Assembly: GCA_902779355.1 (NCBI GenBank)
Contig: CACZBF010000009.1
Coordinates: 1 to 64,000, forward strand
Source of the DNA: an uncultured Lachnospiraceae bacterium
GTDB lineage: Bacteria; Bacillota; Clostridia; Lachnospirales; Lachnospiraceae
Direction of reading: 5' to 3'
DNA: 64,000 bases
Shown here: positions 17,624-26,005 of the stretch, piece after piece
Layout: each line of letters opens with the position of its first letter
Numbering within the stretch: the stretch's first letter is position 1
Translations under genes and position numbers: made by a program
Notes under the pieces: generated by a model
The model's input: the letters and a program-made list of their open reading frames with translations, nothing else
Told to the model about the DNA's origin: nothing
Database searches by the model: none

Positions 17624-19300
17624 TTGGCTATCACAACGATTGATGCGGCTCTGCTTCAGAAGATGTTCCTTGCAGGCGCAAAGAATCTGGAAGCAAAAAA
17701 AGAATGGATCAATGAATTAAACGTGTTTCCGGTACCGGATGGCGATACCGGGACCAATATGACGATGACCATCATGTCGGCGGCAAAGGAAGTGGCAGCG
17801 CTTTCCGATCATTCCATGGAGTCGCTCTGCAAGGCGATTTCTTCGGGATCTCTGCGGGGGGCAAGAGGAAACTCCGGCGTGATTTTGTCACAGCTCCTGC
17901 GCGGCTTTACAAAAGTCGTGAAAGAACAGAATGAATTGGACGTGGAGGTCCTTTCGGAAGCCTTTGAAAAGGCGGTTGCAACGGCTTACAAAGCGGTCAT
18001 GCAGCCCAAGGAAGGGACGATCCTGACGGTTGCAAAGGGAGCCAGCGAGAAAGCAAAGCAGTTGCTGGAGGAAACGGATGACCTTACTGTTTTTATAGAC
18101 GGCGTCATCAAGGAAGCGGAATATGTGCTCAGCAAAACGCCCGATATGCTGCCGGTATTGAAACAGGCAGGGGTTGTGGACTCGGGCGGCCAGGGCCTTG
18201 TGGAAGTTCTGAAGGGGGCCAGAGATGCCTTCCTCGGGAAAGAGATCGATTATACCGTTGAGGGTGCGTCGGAGGGCGGCGCAACGCTCCAGAAGATCAC
18301 GGCGGAGACCGAGGCGGAGATCCGATTCGGGTATTGTACGGAATATATCATCGTACTGAACCGGCCGTTGAAGGACAGTGAAGAAGATGAGTATCGCCAG
18401 TTCCTGGAATCCATCGGCGATTCCATCGTACTTGTGGCGGATGATGATATCGTGAAAACGCATGTCCATACCAATGAACCGGGCGTAGCTCTGACGAAAG
18501 CCCTCACTTTCGGCTCTCTCAGCAAGATCAAGATCGATAATATGCGTGAGGAGCATCAGGAGAAGCTGTTCAAGGAAGCGGAAAAACAGGCTGCCATTGA
18601 GGCGGCGGAGAAGAAAAAGAAGTCCTCCGCAAAGGAGTGGAAGGAAGTCGGTTTTATCGCGGTCTCTATCGGAGACGGTCTCAACCAGATCTTCCGGGAG
18701 CTTGGGGTGGATTACATCATTGAGGGCGGACAGACCATGAATCCCAGCACGGAGGACATCTTAAATGCCGTGGATCATGTCAATGCCAAAACGATCTTTG
18801 TTTTACCAAACAATAAAAACATCATTTTGGCTGCGGAACAGGCGACGCACCTATCCGATGACAAGAACCTTGTCGTGATCCCGACTAAGACGATCCCGCA
18901 GGGGATTACAGCGTTGATCAATTATGCGGAGGGGATTTCGCCGGAAGAGAATCAGGAACGGATGACAAGCGAGCTTTCCTCCGTGAAAACCGGTCAGGTG
19001 ACCTACGCTGTACGGGACACCGAGATTGACGACAAGAAGATCAACCAGGGCGATTATATGGGCATCGGAGACAAGACGATCCTCTCCGTCGGTACGGATC
19101 TGGAAGAGGTCGTGATCGCCATGGCAAAGGAAATGGTGGACGAGGACTCGGGCATGATCTCCATTTATTATGGAGAAGAGGTGACCGATCAGGCGGCAGA
19201 CGCCTTGACGGAGAAATTGACCGAGGCTTTTCCGGATCTTGAGATCGAACTCAATAACGGCGGGCAACCGATCTATTACTATATTCTGTCTGTGGAGTAA
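17624..19300 (+). CDS. fakA: Fatty acid kinase subunit FakA (YloV, DAK domain protein)
   Basis: A 558-residue protein. The N-terminal DhaL-like kinase domain has the nucleotide and Mg motif PVPDGDTGTNM and the helix GSLRGARGNSGVILSQL. A middle domain and a C-terminal DegV-like domain (about residues 320-558) follow, which is the usual FakA layout. It phosphorylates fatty acids carried by FakB/DegV proteins and feeds acyl-phosphate to phospholipid synthesis. The start is a TTG at 17624 with GGAGG eight bases upstream. No free-standing fakB lies in the window, but a DegV domain is fused to a histidine kinase at 45.3-48.0 kb. Confidence 0.9.
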   Translation: MAITTIDAALLQKMFLAGAKNLEAKKEWINELNVFPVPDGDTGTNMTMTIMSAAKEVAALSDHSMESLCKAISSGSLRGARGNSGVILSQLLRGFTKVVKEQNELDVEVLSEAFEKAVATAYKAVMQPKEGTILTVAKGASEKAKQLLEETDDLTVFIDGVIKEAEYVLSKTPDMLPVLKQAGVVDSGGQGLVEVLKGARDAFLGKEIDYTVEGASEGGATLQKITAETEAEIRFGYCTEYIIVLNRPLKDSEEDEYRQFLESIGDSIVLVADDDIVKTHVHTNEPGVALTKALTFGSLSKIKIDNMREEHQEKLFKEAEKQAAIEAAEKKKKSSAKEWKEVGFIAVSIGDGLNQIFRELGVDYIIEGGQTMNPSTEDILNAVDHVNAKTIFVLPNNKNIILAAEQATHLSDDKNLVVIPTKTIPQGITALINYAEGISPEENQERMTSELSSVKTGQVTYAVRDTEIDDKKINQGDYMGIGDKTILSVGTDLEEVVIAMAKEMVDEDSGMISIYYGEEVTDQAADALTEKLTEAFPDLEIELNNGGQPIYYYILSVE

Positions 19301-19303
19301 CGC

Positions 19304-21367
19304 ATGATGCGCTCAACGGATCCGATCCGCACCATCAAAGGGGTCGGTGCAAAAACCGAAGAACTGTTGAATGGCATGGGAGTATACACCGTTGGTGATA
19401 TACTCTCTTATTTTCCGCGGGACTATCGCATTATGCCGGATCCTGTCAAGATTGCAGATGTCAAAGAAAATGCCATGAATGCAGTTCTGGCACGTACCGC
19501 CAACACTCCGCGTACCAGAAGAGGACGGCGCGTTTCCGTCACCGTCTGTAAAGCCTCGGATGGGATCAGAGAGATCGAACTGGTCTGGTTTCGTATCCCT
19601 TATGTCAAAAATATGCTGACCCCAGGGAAGAATCAGATCTTCTACGGGAAAGTCATACGGCGAGGCGGGAATCTCGTCATGGAACAGCCGGTGATCTATA
19701 CACTCGACAGCTACGCGGCACTGACCGGACGGCTTTTGCCGGTGTATGCGCTGACCAAAGGGATTTCAAACGGCGCGATCCAAAAGATCTTAGGTCAGAT
19801 CCTGCCGGAAGAGCCTGCGTTCCCCCAAGACCCTTATCCGGAGGATCTTCGCGAGCGTCAAGAGATCCTGCCGCTCTCGGATGCAATCCGTACCATGCAC
19901 AGTCCCCGCGATATGGAGGCGCTATCCATCGCGCGAAGGCGGCTTGCGTTTGATGAGTTTTTTGAATTTCTGCTCGGCATGCAGTATCTGAAAGGGGCCG
20001 GCGAGAAAGATCCGAACCGGTTTTCTTTTGCAGACCGCGCATTTTTAGAGGATCTCCTTTCAAAGCTTCCTTATGAACTGACGGAAGCGCAAAAAAGAGT
20101 GTTGAAAGAAACAACGGAAGACATGCGATCAGATACGCTGATGCAGCGCCTGGTCCAGGGAGATGTGGGTTCCGGGAAAACGGTGATCGCGTTTTTACTC
20201 ATGGCGTGGTGCAGTAAAAGCGGTTATCAGTCCGCACTAATGGCACCGACCGAAGTGCTCGCTAAACAGCACTATGAGACCATACAATCGTATTTAGCAT
20301 TGTGCGGTCTGTCATTTCCGGTTATTCTGTTGACAGGTTCCATGAGTGCGAAAGAGAAGCGTACGGCGTATGAAAAGATGCAAACCGGCCCGGATGCACT
20401 CGTGATCGGAACGCATGCATTGATCCAGAAGAAAGCGGTATTCTCATCGCTTGCGCTTGTGATCACGGACGAGCAGCATCGTTTTGGTGTGAAACAGCGG
20501 GAGGCGCTTTCCAAAAAGGGAGACAAGCCGCATTATCTTGTGATGAGCGCGACGCCAATCCCACGGACACTTGCGATCATTTTGTTCGGAGACCTCTCAA
20601 TCTCGGTGATCGACACCCTGCCTGCAGACCGCATTCCGATCAAGAATTGCGTTGTGGGACCGTCCTATCGGCCGACGGCATGGCAGTTTTTGCAAAAGGA
20701 GGTCGCTGCAGGGCATCAGTGTTATGTGATTTGTCCGCTTGTGGAGGCAACGGAGCAGACGGAAGCAGAAAATGTGGCGGATTATGCGGCGCGGCTCTCG
20801 GAGGCGCTGCCGGATCACATCCGTATCGCGACACTCCACGGACGTATGAAAGCAGAAGAGAAGGACCGCGTGATGGAGGCATTTTTGCAGAAAGAAGCGG
20901 ACATCCTGGTTTCCACGACTGTGGTGGAGGTCGGCGTGAATGTGCCGAATGCCACCGTGATGCTTGTAGAGAATGCAGAGCGGTTCGGCCTGTCGCAGCT
21001 CCATCAGTTACGAGGTCGCGTCGGCAGGGGAGATGCGCAGTCGTATTGCATTTTTATGAGCACGAGAGATGACGAAAAAACAAATGAACGGTTGTCGGTC
21101 TTAAACCATTCCAATGACGGCTTCTATATCGCTTCGGAAGATTTAAAACTTCGCGGACCCGGCGACTTCTTAGGGATCCGGCAAAGCGGTGTGCTCGACT
21201 TTCAGATTGCAGATGTGTATCAGGATGCACCGTTGCTTTCTAAAGCCCAGAAAGAGGTAAAGGACTTGGTCGAAGCGGATCCGGATCTTTCGGATCCCGC
21301 GCATGTATTGATCAAACAAAGACTGGATGCAGTCATACAAAAACAACTGGAGGGACTCAATTTATAA
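19304..21367 (+). CDS. recG: ATP-dependent DNA helicase RecG
   Basis: A superfamily 2 helicase that remodels stalled replication forks and branched DNA, 687 residues. The N-terminal wedge/OB domain spans about residues 1-230. Helicase motifs are present: Walker A GDVGSGKTVIA, DEQH box in ITDEQHRFGVKQR, motif III MSATPIPRTLA and motif VI QLRGRVGRG. The gene starts three bases after fakA and its stop overlaps the next start. Together with RuvAB and RecU it makes this window rich in branched-DNA enzymes. Confidence 0.96.
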   Translation: MMRSTDPIRTIKGVGAKTEELLNGMGVYTVGDILSYFPRDYRIMPDPVKIADVKENAMNAVLARTANTPRTRRGRRVSVTVCKASDGIREIELVWFRIPYVKNMLTPGKNQIFYGKVIRRGGNLVMEQPVIYTLDSYAALTGRLLPVYALTKGISNGAIQKILGQILPEEPAFPQDPYPEDLRERQEILPLSDAIRTMHSPRDMEALSIARRRLAFDEFFEFLLGMQYLKGAGEKDPNRFSFADRAFLEDLLSKLPYELTEAQKRVLKETTEDMRSDTLMQRLVQGDVGSGKTVIAFLLMAWCSKSGYQSALMAPTEVLAKQHYETIQSYLALCGLSFPVILLTGSMSAKEKRTAYEKMQTGPDALVIGTHALIQKKAVFSSLALVITDEQHRFGVKQREALSKKGDKPHYLVMSATPIPRTLAIILFGDLSISVIDTLPADRIPIKNCVVGPSYRPTAWQFLQKEVAAGHQCYVICPLVEATEQTEAENVADYAARLSEALPDHIRIATLHGRMKAEEKDRVMEAFLQKEADILVSTTVVEVGVNVPNATVMLVENAERFGLSQLHQLRGRVGRGDAQSYCIFMSTRDDEKTNERLSVLNHSNDGFYIASEDLKLRGPGDFLGIRQSGVLDFQIADVYQDAPLLSKAQKEVKDLVEADPDLSDPAHVLIKQRLDAVIQKQLEGLNL

Positions 21368-22131
21368 TGATTACGGATGGATTCAATAAAGACGCAAAAC
21401 CATTGATGGGACCGGAGGACTTCTATGGGGCGGCAAAGCATCTGTGCGATTGCTGTATCGTGACATTTTCCAACAGGATCGCGGAAGCGGTGCTGCAGGA
21501 ATTTCCGCATGAAAAGGTCGGGAGGATCAAGGATGCCAACGGCGGACGTCCGATCTATCTGCTGGAGCATGAAGGGAAGCGCTATGCATTCTATCTTTCC
21601 AGAATCGGGGCGGCATTGGCTGCGACGGACTTGATCGATGCAAATCATCTGACAGGTGTGACGCAGTTTGTCTTTTTCGGCTCTGCGGGAAGTCTGAATG
21701 AAGCGGAGACGATCGGGAAGTATGTGTTGCCGACGGAAGCGTACCGGGATGAGGGAATGTCTTATCATTATGCGGCGCCGTCAGACTATATCAAGATCCG
21801 TGAGAGTGATCGGCTCGCAGAGATCTTTCGAGACTTAGACCTCCCCTATGTGCAGAGCCGTGTCTGGACCACGGATGCTTTCTATATGGAAACACAAGAG
21901 AAATTAAAGGCGCGCCAGGAGGAAGGGTGTCTTGCTGTCGAGATGGAGGCGGCCGGTGTACAGGCGGTTTGCGACTATTATGGGTTCTCCTACTATGTCT
22001 TCCTGATGACGGGAGACGTCTTGGATGTACAGGATTATGATATCGGAACGCTCTGGGCGGTCAATCATTTTACGCAAAACTTCCATGTTGCGCTGCGCAT
22101 CGCGGAGCGGCTCAATCCTCCACAAGCGTGA
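21367..22131 (+). CDS. Nucleoside phosphorylase (uridine phosphorylase-like)
   Basis: A 254-residue member of the purine nucleoside/uridine phosphorylase superfamily. Supporting motifs are SRIGAALAATDLIDAN, the phosphate-loop region FFGSAGSLNEA and LAVEMEAAGVQAVCDYYG, whose MEA bears the ribose-binding glutamate. It would split a nucleoside to a base and sugar phosphate for salvage; the base cannot be fixed from sequence. It starts on the recG stop (TAATG). Its last 20 bases overlap the 3' end of rqcH on the other strand. Confidence 0.82.
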   Translation: MITDGFNKDAKPLMGPEDFYGAAKHLCDCCIVTFSNRIAEAVLQEFPHEKVGRIKDANGGRPIYLLEHEGKRYAFYLSRIGAALAATDLIDANHLTGVTQFVFFGSAGSLNEAETIGKYVLPTEAYRDEGMSYHYAAPSDYIKIRESDRLAEIFRDLDLPYVQSRVWTTDAFYMETQEKLKARQEEGCLAVEMEAAGVQAVCDYYGFSYYVFLMTGDVLDVQDYDIGTLWAVNHFTQNFHVALRIAERLNPPQA

Positions 22132-23851
22132 GACCGGATAGAGACGGGCTGACTGTCATCGAATAGTTGGTATAGTAGATCACATACCCCGGCGGCGTGC
22201 CGGGGGTTTTTTTGACATCTTTGCGCTGGAGATAATCCACCTCCACCTTTTCGCTCTGCTTGCCGCGGGAGTAAAAGGCAGCCAACGCTGCCGCCTCTTC
22301 ATAGGCACGATCGGGAACCTCTTTCCCGCCTGTGCGGAGGATCACATGCGAGCCCGGCATTTTCTTGGCATGAAACCAGAGATCTTTGCTGTTGGCAATC
22401 TTAAAGGTCAGTTCATCATTCTGGAAGTTATTTTTGCCGACATAGAGATCAAAGCCGTCTGAGGAACGGTAATGATAGGGGCGGCTTGTGACCTTTGCTT
22501 TTTTATCCGTACTTTTCCTGCGGAGATATCCGGATTCCACCAGTTCTGCGCGGATCGGCACGAGATCGGCCTCTGTTTCCGCGAGGTCAAGAGACATCAA
22601 GATCGATTCCAGATGGGACTTCTCGGTTTCCGTTTCCTGCAGCTGTGTCGTTAATGCTTCATAGGTACGTTTCAGCTTCTGATAGCGTGCATAATAACGC
22701 TGTGCATTGTCTGTAGGAGAGAGCGTCGGATCGAGCGGGATCGTCACTTCCTTGCCGGTATTGTAATCTTCGGTCACAAAGGTGTGGTCGCCTTCTTTGA
22801 TCTGATAGGAATAGGCGGTCAACAGCTCCCCATAGGTACGGTATTTCTCGCGTTTATCGGTATCGGAAAGCTGCGTGCGCTGAAGATCATATTTTTTCAC
22901 GGTGCGCTCATAGATGGTGGTCACGATGTGCCTTAAATCCGCGGATTTCTGACGGATACGCGTATAGGCGGCCTTTGCGGCGTAGAAATATTGCAGAAGT
23001 TCGGACATAGTATCGAACGGTTTCTCTGCACAATCGGGATAACATGTGAGCGGCAGAGCGGAAAATTCCACCGGAATGCCGTCTTTTTCATAAACAACCG
23101 GGGAAAATGCTTTTTCACGGATTTTTTTCATGGTCTGTAAAAAACAGTGGGCAAGCCGGTTTTCTTCCTCCGAGGAGAGCGCTTCTATTGGGCGATCGGG
23201 ATCGACATCAGCACGGCAGCAGACATCATTTGCGATAACAGGACTGATGCCGGTAAAGGAGGTATAGATCGCTTTGGCAAGCGGGACGGGCGCTGATTTG
23301 ATCTTTTCCAGAAAAACCGCAGGATCTGCCAAGGTCGGATCAGCTTTTTGCATGGTCTCAGGGATGAAATAGGTGCGTCCCGGAAGGACTTCTCGTACCG
23401 AACTCACCTGCGCGGAAATGTGCTTGATGCTGTCTAAGATCTTGTCAGTATCATCGCAAAATATGATATTGCTGTGCTTGCCCATAAGTTCCACAATGAG
23501 GCGTTTTTCCCGCAGATCGCCGAGTTCGTCCAGATGCTGGATCGTAAAGATTAAGATACGCTCTAAAGAGGGCTGCGTAATGGAGACGATACGTCCCGAA
23601 CCGATATGCTTTCTGAGGAGCATGCAAAAATTCGGGGCTGTCTGTGGTGAGGGTTTGTTACGATCCGTCAGATAGAGCAGAGGGAGGGAGGCATTGGCAG
23701 AGATCAAGAGCCTCTTTTGCATAGAGTTTCCCTTGCAGGTGATCAAAAGCTCATCCGGCTCCGGCTGTGCAATCTTTGTGATGTGCATCCCCGTTAGATT
23801 CTTTTTCAGTTCTTCACGCAGTCCTGCGACTGCGATCCCGTCGAATGCCAT
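22112..23851 (-). CDS. rqcH: Ribosome quality control protein RqcH (NFACT family)
   Basis: A 579-residue NFACT protein of the Rqc2/RqcH type, formerly called fibronectin-binding protein. In Bacillus it binds stalled 50S subunits and adds C-terminal alanine tails. The N-terminal NFACT-N domain (MAFDGIAVAGLREEL), helix-hairpin-helix and coiled-coil middle, and C-terminal NFACT-R domain (SSDGFDLYVGKNNFQND, LWFHAKKMPGSHVILR) are seen. The ATG at 23851 matches the family start, with a purine-rich site upstream. It converges on the nucleoside phosphorylase gene with a 20-base overlap and no terminator between them. Confidence 0.93.
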   Translation of the reverse strand: MAFDGIAVAGLREELKKNLTGMHITKIAQPEPDELLITCKGNSMQKRLLISANASLPLLYLTDRNKPSPQTAPNFCMLLRKHIGSGRIVSITQPSLERILIFTIQHLDELGDLREKRLIVELMGKHSNIIFCDDTDKILDSIKHISAQVSSVREVLPGRTYFIPETMQKADPTLADPAVFLEKIKSAPVPLAKAIYTSFTGISPVIANDVCCRADVDPDRPIEALSSEEENRLAHCFLQTMKKIREKAFSPVVYEKDGIPVEFSALPLTCYPDCAEKPFDTMSELLQYFYAAKAAYTRIRQKSADLRHIVTTIYERTVKKYDLQRTQLSDTDKREKYRTYGELLTAYSYQIKEGDHTFVTEDYNTGKEVTIPLDPTLSPTDNAQRYYARYQKLKRTYEALTTQLQETETEKSHLESILMSLDLAETEADLVPIRAELVESGYLRRKSTDKKAKVTSRPYHYRSSDGFDLYVGKNNFQNDELTFKIANSKDLWFHAKKMPGSHVILRTGGKEVPDRAYEEAAALAAFYSRGKQSEKVEVDYLQRKDVKKTPGTPPGYVIYYTNYSMTVSPSLSGLTLVED

Positions 23852-23877
23852 TGCCCTGTTCCTTTCCCCGTGATTGT

Positions 23878-23906
23878 TTGACTTCACGCTGTTTTTCCAT
23901 TATACT
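23878..23906 (+). promoter_or_regulatory. Promoter of the yicC operon
   Basis: TTGACT (23878-23883) and TATACT (23901-23906), spacer 17 bases. Initiation is expected near 23913, about 30 bases before the ATG. Confidence 0.8.
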
Positions 23907-23927
23907 ATCATAGGTGGTAAAGGAGAA
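23899..23927 (-). promoter_or_regulatory. Probable promoter of rqcH
   Basis: On the - strand TATAAT (23904-23899) is a perfect -10 box overlapping the yicC -10 box by four bases. The matching -35 at 17 bases, TTCTCC (23927-23922), is weak and coincides with the yicC ribosome site. The leader to rqcH would be about 40 bases. Confidence 0.45.
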
Positions 23928-23943
23928 AAAGGGGTTTTCTTAT

Positions 23944-24822
23944 ATGATTAAAAGTATGACCGGTTTCGGCCGTGAAGAATTGCTGGAAAACGACCGCAAG
24001 ATCTCTGTTGAGATTAAGGCCGTGAATCACCGTTATCTGGATCTCAATATCCGCATGCCGAAGAAACTGGCACCGCTGGAGTCGCATGTGCGTTCCGTAT
24101 GCAAGGAGTACATGGAGCGCGGGAAGGTCGATATTTACATCGGCTATGAGGATTATTCCGATGCGGACAGTACGCTGAAGTACAATGATGCGCTTGCATC
24201 CGAATATCTCGGGTATCTACATGAGATCAGCGAAAAGCACAATCTCGAGTTTGACGTCAGAGCGAGTACGATCGCGCGCCTCCCCGATGTTTTCGTGCTC
24301 GAGGACAAAAATGTCGACGAAGACGAACTCTGGCAGATGCTGGAGAAGCCGGTTCGCGGTGCGGCTTCGAAATTTGCAGAGTCCCGCGCAAAAGAAGGGG
24401 AAAACCTGAAAAATGACCTCTGTGGGAAGCTTGATACGATGAAGGCTTTTGTGGAGGAGATCGAAGCACGTTCGCCGCAGATCATAGAGGAATACAAAGC
24501 GTCTTTACGGGAAAAAGTTGAAGATCTCCTTGCGGATCACGCGGTGGATGAAAGCCGCATCGCCGCAGAAGTGACGATCTACGCCGATAAGATCTGCGTA
24601 GATGAAGAACTCGTCCGGTTAAAGAGCCATATCGATGCCATGAGGAAAGAACTGGAAAAAGGTGGTGCCATCGGACGGAAGCTTGATTTTATTGCGCAGG
24701 AGATGAACCGCGAGGCGAATACGATCCTCTCCAAAGCCACGGATCTGGCGGTTTCCGATGCGGGGATCGAACTGAAGACCAATATCGAAAAAGTGCGGGA
24801 ACAGGTGCAGAACGTTGAGTAG
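23944..24822 (+). CDS. yicC: YicC family endoribonuclease
   Basis: A 292-residue YicC protein, a family now known to contain RNA endonucleases. It opens MIKSMTGFGREE and ends with the conserved block GRKLDFIAQEMNREANTILSKA followed by a helix; between them are long charged helices. ATG 23944 gives the family start; an ATG at 23914 lies almost on the transcription start and has no ribosome site. It is the first gene of yicC-remA-gmk-rpoZ, the standard Firmicutes order. Its stop overlaps the TTG start of remA. Confidence 0.93.
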   Translation: MIKSMTGFGREELLENDRKISVEIKAVNHRYLDLNIRMPKKLAPLESHVRSVCKEYMERGKVDIYIGYEDYSDADSTLKYNDALASEYLGYLHEISEKHNLEFDVRASTIARLPDVFVLEDKNVDEDELWQMLEKPVRGAASKFAESRAKEGENLKNDLCGKLDTMKAFVEEIEARSPQIIEEYKASLREKVEDLLADHAVDESRIAAEVTIYADKICVDEELVRLKSHIDAMRKELEKGGAIGRKLDFIAQEMNREANTILSKATDLAVSDAGIELKTNIEKVREQVQNVE

Positions 24823-25072
24823 ACTCTTAAATATCGGATTCGGTAATCTCATCAACACTGCGCATATCCTATGTGTCGTGACGCCGGATTCTGCGCCGGC
24901 CAAACGGCTGATCGCAAACGGCAAAGAAAAGGAAACCCTGATCGATGCCACACAGGGACGACGCACCAAGAGTGTGATCGTTACCACAGATGACCGCATA
25001 GTCTTATCGGCTTTGCAGCCGGATACGATCGCGGGCAGATTTCATGAGAAAGAGAAGATGCAGGATGAATGA
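24815..25072 (+). CDS. remA: RemA family extracellular matrix regulator (DUF370)
   Basis: An 85-residue DUF370 protein. The body matches RemA: LLNIGFGNLINTAHILCVVTPDSAPAKRL, then GRRTKSVIVTTDDRIVLSALQPDTIAGRF. In Bacillus RemA binds DNA and activates matrix and osmoprotection genes; in Clostridia the role is less known. The start is a TTG overlapping the yicC stop by eight bases; no better start keeps the N-terminal strand. The 3' end overlaps gmk. Confidence 0.9.
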   Translation: MSRLLNIGFGNLINTAHILCVVTPDSAPAKRLIANGKEKETLIDATQGRRTKSVIVTTDDRIVLSALQPDTIAGRFHEKEKMQDE

Positions 25073-25691
25073 TCGCGCATTGCTTACGGTAATTTCCGGT
25101 TTCGCCGGATCCGGAAAAGGCTCCGCCATGAAAGGTCTCCTTGAGAAGTATCCGGACACCTATGCGCTTTCCGTTTCTGCGACGACGAGAGCGCCAAGAC
25201 CCGGAGAAGTAGACGGACGTGAATATTTTTTTCTCTCGGATGAAGCGTTTGAAGAAAAGATCCGTGCCGGAGAGCTCCTGGAACACGCCGGCTATGTCGG
25301 GCATTACTACGGGACGCCGCGCGCTTATGTCGAAGAAAACCTCGCCAAAGGAAAAGACGTGCTGCTCGAGATCGAGATCCAAGGTGCGCTGCAGATCAAA
25401 AAAAAGTTTCCGTCGGCATGTCTCCTGTTTCTGACACCGCCCAACGCCGATGAGTTGAAAAGACGTTTGATCGGCCGGGGGACAGAAGACGAAGAGACTG
25501 TCAAAAAAAGGCTTTCACGCGCCGCCGAGGAAGCGGACGGCATGGAACAATATGATTATCTGGTGGTGAACGACAATCTGGAGGATTGTGTGGAGACCAT
25601 CCACCGGATCATCCAATCCGAGAAAAACAAGGTATCAAGATGCCTTGATGAAATTCAATCTATACGGGAAGGCGTTCACGCTTTCTCTTGA
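25065..25691 (+). CDS. gmk: Guanylate kinase
   Basis: Converts GMP and ATP to GDP and ADP. It has 208 residues, P-loop GFAGSGKGS, and the GMP-binding segment SVSATTRAPRPGEVDGREYFF. The lid and base region reads IGRGTEDEETVKKRL. The ATG at 25065 puts the P-loop near residue 15, as is normal; the upstream ATG at 25044 is inside remA. It overlaps remA by eight bases and precedes rpoZ. Confidence 0.95.
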   Translation: MNDRALLTVISGFAGSGKGSAMKGLLEKYPDTYALSVSATTRAPRPGEVDGREYFFLSDEAFEEKIRAGELLEHAGYVGHYYGTPRAYVEENLAKGKDVLLEIEIQGALQIKKKFPSACLLFLTPPNADELKRRLIGRGTEDEETVKKRLSRAAEEADGMEQYDYLVVNDNLEDCVETIHRIIQSEKNKVSRCLDEIQSIREGVHAFS

Positions 25692-25707
25692 TGAGGAGGA
25701 AAGAAAC

Positions 25708-25968
25708 ATGATACATCCGTCGTATGTGGAACTGATGAAGGTGGTCAACCAGGATGCGGAGGTCGGTGAAGAGCCGGTGGTAAACAGCCGTTATTCCATC
25801 GTGATCGCAACAGCCAAAAGGGCACGTCAGATCGTAGCCGGGTCAGAACCGATGATCAGGGTTACGAAGAACCAGAAGCCGCTTTCCACGGCAGTGGAAG
25901 AGTTGTTTACCGGTAAGATCCATATCCTGCCGGAAGAAGAAGGCGTGGACGAAGAAGCTGTCATCTAA
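25708..25968 (+). CDS. rpoZ: DNA-directed RNA polymerase subunit omega
   Basis: An 86-residue omega subunit that helps RNA polymerase assembly. The conserved core is NSRYSIVIATAKRARQI followed by KPLSTAVEELFTGKI. The ATG has a strong site (GAGGAGGAAAG). It is the last gene of the yicC operon before an intrinsic terminator. The C-terminal tail is short and acidic. Confidence 0.95.
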   Translation: MIHPSYVELMKVVNQDAEVGEEPVVNSRYSIVIATAKRARQIVAGSEPMIRVTKNQKPLSTAVEELFTGKIHILPEEEGVDEEAVI

Positions 25969-25973
25969 GCGAT

Positions 25974-25999
25974 AAGGTGCCCACGGGGCACCTTGTTTT
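25974..25999 (+). terminator. Intrinsic terminator after rpoZ
   Basis: A perfect 9-bp stem (AAGGTGCCC with GGGCACCTT), a three-base ACG loop and GTTTTT. It ends only seven bases before the rimO start, so it also covers the rimO leader. Confidence 0.88.
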
Positions 26000-26005
26000 T
26001 CGAGT

